Numbered from the stretch's first letter, positions 41,500-51,350 are shown. The stretch is 64,000 nucleotides of DNA from Dolichospermum sp. LEGE 00240 (GCF_015207875.1 NZ_JADEVZ010000006.1:1-64000), one strand, 5' to 3'. The notes: generated by a model from the sequence alone, not told the origin. A program made the numbers and translations.

Positions 41500-44400
41500 A
41501 TGTATCTGCCTTCTTTACATCCACAACACCTTGAAGAATTAGTCAAGAGCAGTGGTATAAACTTAGACTTAATTCTTTTAAACTTTAAATCGCTTCAGGG
41601 CACCAGTGCTTATGAATATTTGCTGATTTCTGACCAACTCCCGCGCACCAATACAGGGATGATTAGAAATGCTTGGTTGCAGCGTTATCATCATGTTACC
41701 GCAGGTGGTTGGTGGTGTTCGGGACTGGACCCCCTTAACAATTGGCATAATATGGAATGGGGATGTTTTAAGCCCAACCAACCGCGACAAAATCAAAAAG
41801 GTAAATCCATCAAATATGAGCATCCTCCTAGCACACCCACACGCATATTTTGTTTACGCATATCCTTAGCAATTTGGCAAGAAGTTGGACAACGTTACAA
41901 CTTAAGTTTACCGGAAAATATCACCATTAATCATGATGGTGAAGCCGAAGGTTTTTGGCCATGGGTAATTAAAAATAAAATAGCTATTGTTATTTGTGAA
42001 GGTGTGAAAAAAGCCGCAGCCCTTTTAAGTCAGGGATATGTTGCGATTGCGATTCCCGGTATCAATAGCGGTTATCGGGTCATTAAAGATGAATTTGGCA
42101 AAGTTACCCGGCGGCAATTAATCCCTGATTTAGCCACATTTACACATACAAAACGCGATTTTTATATTTGTTTTGATTTTGAAACCCAAGCCAAAAAAAT
42201 TGCCGCTGTCAATAATGCTATTTCCCAACTCGGTTATTTATTTCAACAACAAAACTGCCCTGTTAAAGTTGTCGAACTTCCAGGAAAAGAAAAAGGAGTT
42301 GATGAATTTATCCTTGCCAAAGGTGCAACAGCCTTTGATAAAACTTATTGTCAAAGTCTAGATTTAGATATTTATATTGCCCAAACCAAACCTCACACAG
42401 AGTTAACAATTCCGGCAACACTGACTATTAACTGTCCTTATTTGGGAAACATTGCCTTTCCTACATCTGGTTTAGTGGGAGTTAAATCAGCAAAAGGTAC
42501 AGGTAAAACCACAGCCCTAGAAAGCATTGTTCAACAAGCAAGAAACCATAATCAACCAGTTTTATTAATTACCCATAGAATCATCTTAGGACGGTTTTTA
42601 TGTGATAAAATCGGCATTAAATGGGGTTTTGAACATCAAGAATGGAGTATAGAAGCTGATGAATTACCTGTTACTTATCCTTTAGCAATTACCCCATCTT
42701 TAGGATTATGTGTAGATTCAATTTGGAAATTAAGACCCGAAGATTGGCGCGGTGCAATATTAATTTTAGATGAAGTTGAACAATCTTTATGGCATCTACT
42801 CAATAGCAATACCTGTAAACAAAAACGAGTTAAAATTCTCCGCGTTTTTCAACAACTAATTTCTACAATTCTCACAACTGGAGGATTAATCATTGCCCAA
42901 GATGCCGATTTATCAGATGTATCTTTAGAATATTTACAGACTTTATCAGGAATTAAATTAACCCCTTGGGTAGTTGTCAATGAATGGAAACCGGCAAAAG
43001 GTTGGGATACAACTTTTTATGATTCACCCAATCCTACACCCCTAATTAATCAACTGGAATTAGACCTAATTGCTGGACGAAGATGCTATGTAACTACCGA
43101 TAGTCGTTCTGGACGTTACAGTTGTGAAACTATTGAACGTTATTTAAGGGAACGTTTACAAAAACTCAGAAGAGAATTTCCTGAAACCTTGGTAGTTAGT
43201 AGTCATACTACTAACACACCTGGTCATGCAGCCGTTGATTTGATAGCAGCAATAAATCAAAAAATCACTGATTATGATACTGTTTTTGTTACTCCCAGTT
43301 TAGGAACAGGAATTAGTATTGATGTCCAACATTTTGACCGAGTTTATGGTATTTTTCAAGGGGTAATTCCTGACTCAGAAGCCCGTCAAGCTTTAGCAAG
43401 AGTTAGAGATAATGTTCCCCGTGTGATTTGGTGTGCTAAACGCGGTATTGGCTTAATTGGTAGTGGTAGTACAAATTATCGGTTACTATCTCATTGGTAT
43501 CAAGAAAATCAAAAAGAAAATTTGGCTTTATTAAGTCCTTTACACAAAATAGATGTAGATTTACCTTTAGTTTATGATCCCATTCATTTACGCACTTGGG
43601 CAAAATTATCTGCTAGGGTAAATGCCTCTATTCGTCTTTATCGGCAATCTATGCAAGATGGATTGATAGCTGATGGTCATTATATTCAAATGCGAAGTAA
43701 TGAAGTACAAAACAACATTCTCCGTGATTTACGTTTAGCCTTTTTTGCCACTGAACCTAGTGATTTAGAAAATCGTAAACGGTTAATTGTCGAAATTGTG
43801 AAAGCGCAAAAAGATTGGGCGCAAAGTCGTCAAAAAGCTAAAGAAATTAAACGCAAAATCAAGGACATTAAGCAGCAGAATCAATTAGCAGCAGCCAATT
43901 CTGTAGCTACAGCCAAAGATATTAACTATCTAGAATATGAACAACTATTGACTAAACATTCTCTCAGTAATGCCGAACGTCATCAGGTTAATAAATATAT
44001 TCTCAGGCAAAGGTATGGAATTGTCGTTACTCCCCAACTGAAATTACAAGACGAAAAAGGATATTATGGGCAATTGTTAATTCATTATTATTTAACTCAT
44101 GAAAGTGAATATTTTCATGTCAAAGATCAACAAGAATGGAGTCAGCAGTTATTGTGGGGTGAAGGTAAGGTTTTTCTCCCAGATTTAAGAACTTATACCC
44201 TCAAAGTGGAAGCTATGCGGGCTTTGGGAATAATGCAATTTTTGGAAATAGCAAGGGTATTTACTGAAAATGATCCTGACTTAATTTGGTTGAAAAATGT
44301 GGCTGTACAAAGTAGTAGACACATTAAACGGGCTTTGGGAATTGATTTAGTTAGAGGTAAAGAATCTGTTTCGGGAATTAAGTTATTAAACAGATTTTTA

Positions 44401-44598
44401 AGTTTGTTGGGTTTGAAGTTGCAACAAGTTAATGATGGTTATACAATTGATTTAGAAAGTCTCAATGATGGTAGAGACAAAATATTTGCAGTTTGGCAAC
44501 ACCGTGATGATTTGATGTTAACTTCTTTACGTAATATGGAAGGAGAAATGGTGGATTTGTCTGGAAAGTCTCGGTATGAAACTGTATTGATAAGTTGA
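41500..44598 (+). CDS. Plasmid replication protein, CyRepA1/DUF3854 family
   Basis: A 1032-aa protein of the type that replicates cyanobacterial plasmids. Order of parts: an N-terminal region, a DUF3854 toprim-like domain (about 160-290, with VICEGVKKAAALLSQGYVAIAIPG), and a helicase-like region from about 320 with Walker A SAKGTGKTTAL near 328-338, Walker B ILILDEVEQSLW near 423 and a helicase motif VI-like SEARQALARVRD near 627. The C-terminal 300 residues are helical with a coiled stretch of Lys/Gln near 780-810. No frameshift seen, so it looks functional. Presence beside chromosomal genes suggests an integrated plasmid or mobile element. A perfect hairpin follows its stop. Confidence 0.8.
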   Translation: MYLPSLHPQHLEELVKSSGINLDLILLNFKSLQGTSAYEYLLISDQLPRTNTGMIRNAWLQRYHHVTAGGWWCSGLDPLNNWHNMEWGCFKPNQPRQNQKGKSIKYEHPPSTPTRIFCLRISLAIWQEVGQRYNLSLPENITINHDGEAEGFWPWVIKNKIAIVICEGVKKAAALLSQGYVAIAIPGINSGYRVIKDEFGKVTRRQLIPDLATFTHTKRDFYICFDFETQAKKIAAVNNAISQLGYLFQQQNCPVKVVELPGKEKGVDEFILAKGATAFDKTYCQSLDLDIYIAQTKPHTELTIPATLTINCPYLGNIAFPTSGLVGVKSAKGTGKTTALESIVQQARNHNQPVLLITHRIILGRFLCDKIGIKWGFEHQEWSIEADELPVTYPLAITPSLGLCVDSIWKLRPEDWRGAILILDEVEQSLWHLLNSNTCKQKRVKILRVFQQLISTILTTGGLIIAQDADLSDVSLEYLQTLSGIKLTPWVVVNEWKPAKGWDTTFYDSPNPTPLINQLELDLIAGRRCYVTTDSRSGRYSCETIERYLRERLQKLRREFPETLVVSSHTTNTPGHAAVDLIAAINQKITDYDTVFVTPSLGTGISIDVQHFDRVYGIFQGVIPDSEARQALARVRDNVPRVIWCAKRGIGLIGSGSTNYRLLSHWYQENQKENLALLSPLHKIDVDLPLVYDPIHLRTWAKLSARVNASIRLYRQSMQDGLIADGHYIQMRSNEVQNNILRDLRLAFFATEPSDLENRKRLIVEIVKAQKDWAQSRQKAKEIKRKIKDIKQQNQLAAANSVATAKDINYLEYEQLLTKHSLSNAERHQVNKYILRQRYGIVVTPQLKLQDEKGYYGQLLIHYYLTHESEYFHVKDQQEWSQQLLWGEGKVFLPDLRTYTLKVEAMRALGIMQFLEIARVFTENDPDLIWLKNVAVQSSRHIKRALGIDLVRGKESVSGIKLLNRFLSLLGLKLQQVNDGYTIDLESLNDGRDKIFAVWQHRDDLMLTSLRNMEGEMVDLSGKSRYETVLIS

Positions 44599-44600
44599 CC

Positions 44601-44633
44601 AGATCCCCGACTTCTTTGAGAAGTCGGGGATCT
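44601..44633. repeat. Perfect 15-bp hairpin after the replication gene
   Basis: AGATCCCCGACTTCT at 44601-44615, a TTG loop, and its exact reverse complement at 44619-44633, starting two bases beyond the CyRepA1 stop. The stem is strong but no T-run follows, so termination is possible rather than clear. Related half-hairpins (AAGTCGGGGAT type) occur near 1930 and 61690. Confidence 0.75.
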
Positions 44634-44690
44634 ACAGGGATATACCTGTATTTATGGTAGAATCTATTTTGTGCGTCTACAAGTTACAAA

Positions 44691-46010
44691 ATGAATAAAA
44701 ATATTAATTTTGATGTTATTAATGCTTTGCACCAACAGGGTTTAGATCATTATCATGATGGTAATTATCAACAGGCGATCGCTAATTTTGATGCAGTTTT
44801 AGAATTATACCCTGATTTCTCGATAGCTTATATTAATCGAGGTAATATCTTTCATATTTTAGGGAATTATGAAAAAGCGATCGCTGATTATAATCAATGT
44901 ATAAAAATAAATCCTAATTTTGCGGAAGCCTATCATAATCTTGGTAATAGCTATTATGCTTTACAAGAATATGAAAATGCGCTTTCTAATTATAATTTTT
45001 CTCTAGAAATTAATCCTAAATTTGGTGCAGCTTACTACAATCGCGGTTTAGTTTATGCTCGTATTCAAGATTATCACCAAGCGATCGCTAACTTTAATCA
45101 AGCATTAAAAATAGTTCCTGATGATATTCAAGCATACTCTGAACGAGGTTTAGTCTATAGTAATTTGGGAGATTATGAAAGTGCTATTCAAGATTATAAT
45201 CAAGCATTACAAATCAATCCCACATTAGCTTTAGTATATGGTTTTCGAGCTAATGCACATCATCAATTAGGAAATTATGAAAATGCTATTCAAGATTATA
45301 ACCAAGCATTACAAATCAATCCCCATTTAGCTACAGCGTATTATGGACGGGGAATGGTACGAGAGGCTATGCAAGACTTTGTTAATGCAGTTACAGATTA
45401 TACTCAAGCTATAGAAGTGTCTCCAGAATTTGCCCCGGCCTATTGTAAGCGAGGTGATGCTTATAGGTTGTTGGGTAATATACAAACGGCTATTCAAGAC
45501 TACAATCAAGCCTTGCTAATAGATACAGATTTTTTAGCTGCTTATTATCATCGAGGCAATAGTCGTTATGCAGTTAAGGATTTTGCTGGTGCAGTTAGTG
45601 ATTTCACAGAGGCTTTACGCTTGAATCCCCAGTCTGCTGTATTTTATAGCGATCGGGCTAATGCTCGTTATGCCCTGAAAGAATATCAAAAAGCTATATC
45701 AGATTATACTCAAGCCATCAGCATTAACCCCAGTTTAGCTGAAGATTGGTTTAATCGAGGTCGGAGTCGCTTTCTGATTGGAGAATTAAATACCGCATTA
45801 GCGGATTTAAACCAAACGATACAATTACAGCCCCGTTATCCTTTAGCTTATTTAGTCAGAGCAGATATCCATAAACATTCGGGTAATCAGTTAGATGCGA
45901 TCGCCGATTTTCGTAAATCTGCTGATCTCTATTATCAGTCAGGAAACACGCGGTACTATCAGGAGATTACCAATCTGATTTCTACAATGTCTCAGACAGG
46001 TGACAGGTGA
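44691..46010 (+). CDS. Tetratricopeptide repeat protein
   Basis: A 439-aa protein made almost wholly of about 12 TPR units of 34 residues, from about residue 8 to 415. Each has the usual W/Y-x2-L/Y-G-x3-Y ... A-x5-Y-x2-A/I-I pattern, for example AYYNRGLVYARIQDYHQAIANFNQALKI. TPR proteins are scaffolds for protein-protein contacts; a binding partner cannot be named. There is no signal peptide or membrane helix. Several units are highly alike (repeats around 165-225). Its last codons (TGDR, stop) come from the heptamer minisatellite that follows, so the C-terminus is probably not conserved. Confidence 0.9.
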   Translation: MNKNINFDVINALHQQGLDHYHDGNYQQAIANFDAVLELYPDFSIAYINRGNIFHILGNYEKAIADYNQCIKINPNFAEAYHNLGNSYYALQEYENALSNYNFSLEINPKFGAAYYNRGLVYARIQDYHQAIANFNQALKIVPDDIQAYSERGLVYSNLGDYESAIQDYNQALQINPTLALVYGFRANAHHQLGNYENAIQDYNQALQINPHLATAYYGRGMVREAMQDFVNAVTDYTQAIEVSPEFAPAYCKRGDAYRLLGNIQTAIQDYNQALLIDTDFLAAYYHRGNSRYAVKDFAGAVSDFTEALRLNPQSAVFYSDRANARYALKEYQKAISDYTQAISINPSLAEDWFNRGRSRFLIGELNTALADLNQTIQLQPRYPLAYLVRADIHKHSGNQLDAIADFRKSADLYYQSGNTRYYQEITNLISTMSQTGDR

Positions 46011-46175
46011 CAGGTGACAGGGAATAGGGAATAGGGAATAGGGAATAGGGAATAGGGAATAGGTGACAGGTGACAGGGAATAGGGAATAGGGAATAGGGG
46101 ACAGGTGACAGGTGACAGGTGACAGGGAATAGGGAATAGGGGACAGGGGACAGGGAATAGGGAATAGGGGAGAAA
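45994..46175. repeat. Heptamer minisatellite (GGTGACA / GGGAATA)
   Basis: About 180 bp made of 7-base units: mainly GGTGACA and GGGAATA, with some GGGGACA. Runs of each type alternate, suggesting expansion by slippage and unequal exchange. It begins inside the last codons of the TPR gene and ends about 35 bp before the pyrE stop on the other strand. Confidence 0.9.
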
Positions 46176-46211
46176 CTTCTTTCTTCCTCCTGACTCCTGA
46201 CTCCTGACTCA

Positions 46212-46829
46212 TCAGTTAATTTCTCGATAGTGTTTTTGAAGATCCTCAATTGTGAATAAAGCCTCAAATTGCAACCCAGCCGACTCATATAGCTCCCCAC
46301 CGCCCTGCAATCTATCTATGAGGGAAATTACCCTATCTACCGTATAACCAGCAGCCTGTAGCCGTTCTACAGCCTTGAGGGCAGATTGTCCAGTTGTTAC
46401 CACATCTTCCAAAACCACGACCTTTGCCCCCTGGGGTAAACTGGGACCCTCAATGTAAGCCATTGTTCCGTGTCCCTTAGCTTCTTTGCGAATAATTAAA
46501 GCTGGTATCAGTCTATTTTCGTATACGGATACTACACTAACTGCGGATACAATAGGATCAGCACCCAAGGTTAAACCTGCCACAGCTTGAGTATCTTTAG
46601 GTAACATTGGTAATAATAATCTAGCCATAGCCAAAGCACCTTGGGGGTCAAGTGTGACTTGTTTACCATTAATATAGTAAGAACTCTGTTGTCCAGAGGA
46701 AAGAACAAAATCACCTTCCTGATACGCAAGCCGGCAAAATAAATCTAGTAACTTTTGACGGAGAGTGCTTAAATCAGTGGTAGTTGCCCAAATGTTTGGG
46801 TTGCTAGAAACTTCGGCGGAATAAGACAT
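46212..46829 (-). CDS. pyrE: Orotate phosphoribosyltransferase
   Basis: Makes orotidine 5'-phosphate from orotate and PRPP in pyrimidine synthesis. The 205-aa protein has YYINGKQVTLDP near 50, GLTLGADPIVSA near 83-94, IRKEAKGHGTMAYIEG near 110 and the PRPP-binding VVVLEDVVTTGQSALKAV near 132-149 (the EDVVTTG acidic motif). Length is normal. Start chosen at ATG 46829 (MSYSAEVS); the longer frame begins with TTG. It faces the TPR gene across the minisatellite. Confidence 0.95.
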   Translation of the reverse strand: MSYSAEVSSNPNIWATTTDLSTLRQKLLDLFCRLAYQEGDFVLSSGQQSSYYINGKQVTLDPQGALAMARLLLPMLPKDTQAVAGLTLGADPIVSAVSVVSVYENRLIPALIIRKEAKGHGTMAYIEGPSLPQGAKVVVLEDVVTTGQSALKAVERLQAAGYTVDRVISLIDRLQGGGELYESAGLQFEALFTIEDLQKHYREIN

Positions 46830-46980
46830 TACAAACAATTAAAAGTTGTGTTAAACCAAAATTGAAACTCAACAGAGTTATCTTTATTAAGCATAAATTA
46901 AGATTTACCCAAAAAGTAGCGAGAATTAAATTAATTTAATTCTGTCCGCAGCAACGAGTGTGGTTTTCTCTCTGAAAGTG

Positions 46981-47994
46981 TCAATCCCCCTCTTCACTAA
47001 TGACTACCTTACCCCGAAAGACAAAGTAATTGTAGATGTTGTAAAACAACATAATTGGAATCAAGAACCCAATGAACGTAATCATAAAGACCATTGAAGT
47101 GGCAGAAGAGGCAGCTTGATAAATAGTAATAGTTGGGGGAATAATGAAAGGAAAGGCAATAAATCCCAAACCAATAAACGTTAGTAGAAATATTAATGCC
47201 GTGTAAACAAATGAGGCAATTTCCTCTTTTCTATCTAAACTTTTCAGTAGCAACCAAATCAACAGCATACCCAATAAAGGAATCAGGGCAAAAATATAAA
47301 CCTCTGGTTGATGAAATAGCCTAGCTCTAGCATTTTCATAGACAATGGGTGTACTAATTGTAATTAAAATCGCGCCAATGAAAGTTGTCCAAGCTGCTAA
47401 TTTTGCCGTGCGAAAGTGAGTTTCCTGTAATGTCCCTTCAGTCTTTAAAATCAAGTAAGTTGAACCAATCAATACATAACCTTGCACAAGTGTCAATGCC
47501 GTTAATAACGATTGCCAACTTAACCAATCCCATATTCCACCAATAAAATGCCCAGCCGCATCAACTTTGATTCCTGCTAATACACCACCCAAGGCAAATC
47601 CTTGAAATAAAGAAGCAATGAAACTACCGATTCCAAAAGCAAAATTCCAAAAACTTTTATTCTCAGAATGTTCCCGAAATTCAAAAGCAACAGCCCGCAA
47701 AATTAACCCTACAACCATCACCATTAAAGGCAAATAAAGGGCATTGAGAATTGTCCCATAAGCTAAAGGAAAAGCCCCAAATAATGCCCCAGCCATCAAC
47801 ACTAACCAGGTTTCGTTAGCATCCCAGACATTACCCAAACTAGTCATTAATAGACTACGACGCTGTTCATCAGAAGAAGTTAAAGAGAGGATACCAACAC
47901 CTAAATCAAAGCCATCTAAAAGCACATAAAGAAACAGAAATAAACCCAGAATTACAAACCAAACTTGTGGTAAAAAGTGCAATAAAGCTTCCAT
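46981..47994 (-). CDS. cydB: Cytochrome bd quinol oxidase subunit II
   Basis: A 337-aa membrane protein with about eight or nine helices, partner of CydA in the bd-type quinol oxidase that reduces O2 to water. Family signs: early QVWFVILGLFLFLYVLLDGFDLGVGIL (about 11-37), then GNVWDANETWLVLMAGALFGAFPLAY near 54-79. The gene begins 11 bases after the cydA stop. Complete. In cyanobacteria this oxidase serves as an alternative respiratory or photosynthetic electron sink. Confidence 0.95.
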   Translation of the reverse strand: MEALLHFLPQVWFVILGLFLFLYVLLDGFDLGVGILSLTSSDEQRRSLLMTSLGNVWDANETWLVLMAGALFGAFPLAYGTILNALYLPLMVMVVGLILRAVAFEFREHSENKSFWNFAFGIGSFIASLFQGFALGGVLAGIKVDAAGHFIGGIWDWLSWQSLLTALTLVQGYVLIGSTYLILKTEGTLQETHFRTAKLAAWTTFIGAILITISTPIVYENARARLFHQPEVYIFALIPLLGMLLIWLLLKSLDRKEEIASFVYTALIFLLTFIGLGFIAFPFIIPPTITIYQAASSATSMVFMITFIGFLIPIMLFYNIYNYFVFRGKVVISEEGD

Positions 47995-48005
47995 AAAACT
48001 TCTTT

Positions 48006-49448
48006 TTATTGTGGTGTTTCCAAAGGACGACTATCGGGAATATGACTCACCGATTCCGTAGCAATTACTGTTTTGATTTCACTTCCGGGTATGGGTAAAT
48101 TCAAATCTGGTCCTTTGCGAATAATACGGCTACCAAAATACATGGCTGAGACGAACAGCACACTATAAAGAAGAGTAATAACTGTGAGTGAAAATAACAC
48201 CTCACCTGGTTCTAAATGAGAAGCTGCATCAGTAGTACGAATTTGCCCGTATACAGTCCAAGGTTGTCTTCCCACACAGCGAACAATCCAGCCTGATTCA
48301 ATTGCTAAATAGCCTAAAGGTGCAGACAAAATCCAAGCTCGTAACAACCATTTTTGCTGAGTTATATTTTGATTACTCAGTTGACCTCTTAGCCATTGAA
48401 TAATACTCCACAGCATTAATCCGACTAAGAAAAAGCCAATTCCTAGCATTAAGCGGAAAGAATAATAAATGAGGGGAATCATTGGTGGACGGTTTTCTGG
48501 TTTCCATTCTTTGAGTCCCAAAACAGGCTCAGAAAGTTTAGGTTTGAGTTCTAAAATGTAACTTAAACCATTGGGAATAGAAATTTCCCAATCATTTTTT
48601 TCCGCTTTGCCATTAGGAGATGCTAATATACTCCAATTTGCAGATTCTCCAGCGGGAATTGTTTCCCATTGTGCTTCCATTGCTGCTAGTTTGGTGGGTT
48701 GATAGTGATAAACTTGATCGCCACTAGCATGACCAATTAATACTTGTGCAGGGGCAACAAAAATGGCAATGGCTAAAACTATTTTTAAGGATTTGCTAAA
48801 AAATTCCTGCTGGCGATTATTAAGAATGTACCAAGCACTAATGCCGCCAATGACAAATAAAGAAGTCTCCAAAGTTGCCAAAAACATATGGAGAAAACTA
48901 TTCACCATGAAAGGATTTAAAATGGCTTGGAAATAGTCATTAACAATAAACTTGCCATTCACCATTTCTCCACCACTAGGAGTCTGAAACCACGAATTAG
49001 CCACTAAAATCCAGAACGTGGAAAGATTCGCACCAAAGGCGACCAAAATAGTCGCTAAATAGTGAATTACTGGAGGTACTCGCTCCCAACCAAACATCAT
49101 AATTCCTAAAAAAGAAGCCTCTAACATAAATGCCATTGAGCCTTCAAATCCCAGAATACTACCTAAAAAATCTCCCACTGCTTCGGATAATGGAGCCCAG
49201 TTAGTCCCAAACTGAAAACCCATTGGTAAACCTGATGCAACTCCAATACCAAAGTTGAGTAAATACAGTTTTGACCAAAAACGAGCATGATGATAATAAG
49301 TAGGATTTTTGGTTTTTAACCATAGTCCTTCGACGACAATTAAGTAGATAGACATACCTGTAGTAAGGACAGGCCATATCATGTGAAAAATCGCTGTAAA
49401 TGCAAATTGCATCCGCGATAATGCCACGGTGTTAGATAAAATTTCCAT
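48006..49448 (-). CDS. cydA: Cytochrome bd quinol oxidase subunit I
   Basis: A 480-aa haem-bearing subunit that oxidises quinol and reduces O2. The N-terminal SRMQFAFTAIFHMIWPVLTTG (about 10-30) carries the conserved haem-ligand histidine; the region around QVLIGHASGDQVYHYQPTKLAAMEAQWET (about 235-265) is the quinol-binding loop start, which is short as in cyanobacteria; and GRQPWTVYGQIRT near 400 is a family signature. First gene of a cydAB operon; cydCD assembly genes are not seen nearby. Confidence 0.96.
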   Translation of the reverse strand: MEILSNTVALSRMQFAFTAIFHMIWPVLTTGMSIYLIVVEGLWLKTKNPTYYHHARFWSKLYLLNFGIGVASGLPMGFQFGTNWAPLSEAVGDFLGSILGFEGSMAFMLEASFLGIMMFGWERVPPVIHYLATILVAFGANLSTFWILVANSWFQTPSGGEMVNGKFIVNDYFQAILNPFMVNSFLHMFLATLETSLFVIGGISAWYILNNRQQEFFSKSLKIVLAIAIFVAPAQVLIGHASGDQVYHYQPTKLAAMEAQWETIPAGESANWSILASPNGKAEKNDWEISIPNGLSYILELKPKLSEPVLGLKEWKPENRPPMIPLIYYSFRLMLGIGFFLVGLMLWSIIQWLRGQLSNQNITQQKWLLRAWILSAPLGYLAIESGWIVRCVGRQPWTVYGQIRTTDAASHLEPGEVLFSLTVITLLYSVLFVSAMYFGSRIIRKGPDLNLPIPGSEIKTVIATESVSHIPDSRPLETPQ

Positions 49449-49743
49449 ACTCTTGAAACGAGTTACGCAAAAACGCTAAATATGTATTTAGGATATACAG
49501 TAATTTTGTGTTTATCCGGTATTACTTCCAAAAGTTTTAACCTTTGAAATATTTGACAAATCGTCATTTGATTTCTTTTACCTTTTTTTGTAATCTGTCA
49601 TCTATCCCCAGGAATTAACTGCCAAAATATAGCAATTTCCATGCCAGTGAGGTACAAGAAGTCAGAATTAAACGCAGATAAACGATGAAGCTGCAAAATT
49701 TGGGGTAAACGTTGAGCCTGATAAAATAGCCCAGCATTTGGGG

Positions 49744-49815
49744 ATACCACGTGAGTTCGGAGTTCGGAGTTTCTCCTTCGGAGACGCTACGCGAACGGAG
49801 TTATGATTTTTTCAA
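49744..49815. repeat. 72-bp dispersed repeat, copy of the MITE end at 6078
   Basis: Identical over all 72 bases to 6078-6149, starting ATACCACGTGAGTTCGG and containing an inner inverted repeat (CTCCTTCGGAG). After it the sequence diverges and I find no matching right end, so this looks like a partial copy. It lies in the long gene-free stretch upstream of cydA (49449-50069), which otherwise has no open frame I can support. Confidence 0.85.
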
Positions 49816-49853
49816 CGAGATTATAAGGGTTTTTAGCCTATTTTCTTATAAAA

Positions 49854-49878
49854 AAGGCTTGGGTGTTAGCCAAGCCTT
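49854..49878. terminator. Strong hairpin in the cydA/vWA intergenic region
   Basis: A perfect 9-bp stem (AAGGCTTGG at 49854-49862, CCAAGCCTT at 49870-49878) with a 7-base loop. On the minus strand the preceding A-run becomes a T-run directly after the stem, giving a terminator-like shape; no gene ends close by on that strand except the region itself. Function uncertain. Confidence 0.4.
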
Positions 49879-50000
49879 AATATATACCAGGTGTTTACCA
49901 TATATAGATACTTTAAACCTTAAATTACTCCTATTCATCTTCCTATCAGGTGTGTACAAATTCAATAAAATCTGATATGACGGATGTTTATCTGGTTTTT

Positions 50001-50020
50001 GAGCCAGCGATCGCTGGCTC
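50001..50020. repeat. 20-bp perfect palindrome centred on a HIP1 site
   Basis: GAGCCAGCGA followed by TCGCTGGCTC, symmetric around the HIP1 octamer GCGATCGC. Together with a second short hairpin at 50044-50063 it lies just downstream of the vWA operon on the minus strand. Confidence 0.8.
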
Positions 50021-50043
50021 GAAAATTGCCGAAAATTTGATCA

Positions 50044-50063
50044 GGTAGGCCAAAAGACCTACC
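50044..50063 (-). terminator. Possible terminator after the vWA operon
   Basis: On the minus strand GGTAGG and CCTACC form a 6-bp stem with an 8-base loop, seven bases past the stop of the last vWA gene. No strong T-run follows at once, so the call is weak. Confidence 0.35.
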
Positions 50064-50069
50064 CTACAG

Positions 50070-51350
50070 CTATTCTTTCAAAATAGTCTTGGATGCCATT
50101 CTTGTCTTCTTGCGATCGCTTTCGGTGAGTTCTTCCCCGGCTTGTAAGCGAGTTGCCGAAACTTGTAACACAGTTGCTGCACAGGTATCACCGATTTGTA
50201 AGGCAGTATTAGCAGCAGTTTGTAACATTGTGGCAGCACCAAGGCGATCGCCTAGTTCTAATTTTGCCTCAGCTAATTGAGTTTGCCGATATTTAGCCAA
50301 AAGCAGAATCGAGTTTAGCACCTGGGAATTGAGAGCAGGTTCATAACTCTTGGTAAAATTGGCATATATTGGCACTAAGGGAGAAAGTAAACCCTCTTTA
50401 TTCAAGGATGGGTCATCATAGCGAATTTGGATATGACCAATGACTTGTTTCCCTTCTGGTAATTGTCCCAGATAAATATTCGCTAAAACAACCCGTTCGC
50501 CATCCTTCATCAAATCCCCTAACCGCACGATTAAAGTCCCATTAGCATCGGTTTCGACGGGTAATTCAATGGTATCTGGCGCAACTTGGGCAACGGGTTT
50601 GAGTTCCGCCAGACGCACAGCAGGGACTAAAGATAGGAGTAAATGGGCATTTGTTAATCCCACCGATTGTACCCGCCGAAACAGCCGCGCAAATTGAGTT
50701 ACAGCTTGTTCTGGGTTCTCAATATAAGCTAGAGTCCCACCCCCAGCATCAGCAATCTTTTCCAATAAATCTGGATTCCAGTCATCACCAAAACCCAGAG
50801 TGTTAATTGTTAGGCTGAGTTTGGCGGCTTTTTTGGCAAGTTGCAAACAACGTTTATTGTCATTTGGTCCAATTTGCCACTTCCAAATCTGTAACCCGTT
50901 ATCCCCATGACCATCTGTGAGTAAGAAGGCTTGGGAAACCGCCCCTTTTGTGCCTTTGAGTAGTTCTGTAATCCCCAAGGATAAACCTTCGGCGATGACA
51001 GTCCCGCCAGCAGCCTTTAGCTTGGCTCTTAACTGGGTTTTGATGCTTTCAATATCTTGGATGATTTGGTTGGGGATAATGACTCCAGACGTGCCAGCAA
51101 AACCGACGATGGAAATCCTGTCACCAGCTTTTAATTGATCCAATAATTGCTCAACTGCTTGAATGACGATATTCATGGGTTCACCAGACATAGAACCACT
51201 TTGATCGAGAATCAAACAGAGATTCAAGGGTAAACTTTGTTCAAATTCAGCCGGAATGGCGGAAATAGAAATTGAGAGTTGACGTTGATTGCTTTGTTGG
51301 GCAGCATCAACGTTGGTATCATTTAGAGCCGATGTGAGTTGAACTTTCAT
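50070..51350 (-). CDS. von Willebrand factor A domain protein, second of a pair
   Basis: A 426-aa protein with a vWA domain (about 40-230) that should bind a metal ion through its MIDAS motif LDQSGSMSG near 48 and the later TDGHGDNGLQ region near 145. A beta-rich middle and a helical C-terminal part (about 330-420, rich in Ala and Gln) follow. No signal peptide. Cyanobacterial proteins of this type are of unknown role; vWA domains mediate protein contacts. It is a paralogue of the gene just upstream, whose stop overlaps this start by four bases. It differs mainly by an insert near 155-165 (LQIWKWQIGPNDNKR). Confidence 0.85.
   Translation of the reverse strand: MKVQLTSALNDTNVDAAQQSNQRQLSISISAIPAEFEQSLPLNLCLILDQSGSMSGEPMNIVIQAVEQLLDQLKAGDRISIVGFAGTSGVIIPNQIIQDIESIKTQLRAKLKAAGGTVIAEGLSLGITELLKGTKGAVSQAFLLTDGHGDNGLQIWKWQIGPNDNKRCLQLAKKAAKLSLTINTLGFGDDWNPDLLEKIADAGGGTLAYIENPEQAVTQFARLFRRVQSVGLTNAHLLLSLVPAVRLAELKPVAQVAPDTIELPVETDANGTLIVRLGDLMKDGERVVLANIYLGQLPEGKQVIGHIQIRYDDPSLNKEGLLSPLVPIYANFTKSYEPALNSQVLNSILLLAKYRQTQLAEAKLELGDRLGAATMLQTAANTALQIGDTCAATVLQVSATRLQAGEELTESDRKKTRMASKTILKE

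Noticed and set aside
45994-46175. CRISPR array
   Set aside because: The units are 7 bases with no spacers and no cas genes nearby; it is a minisatellite.
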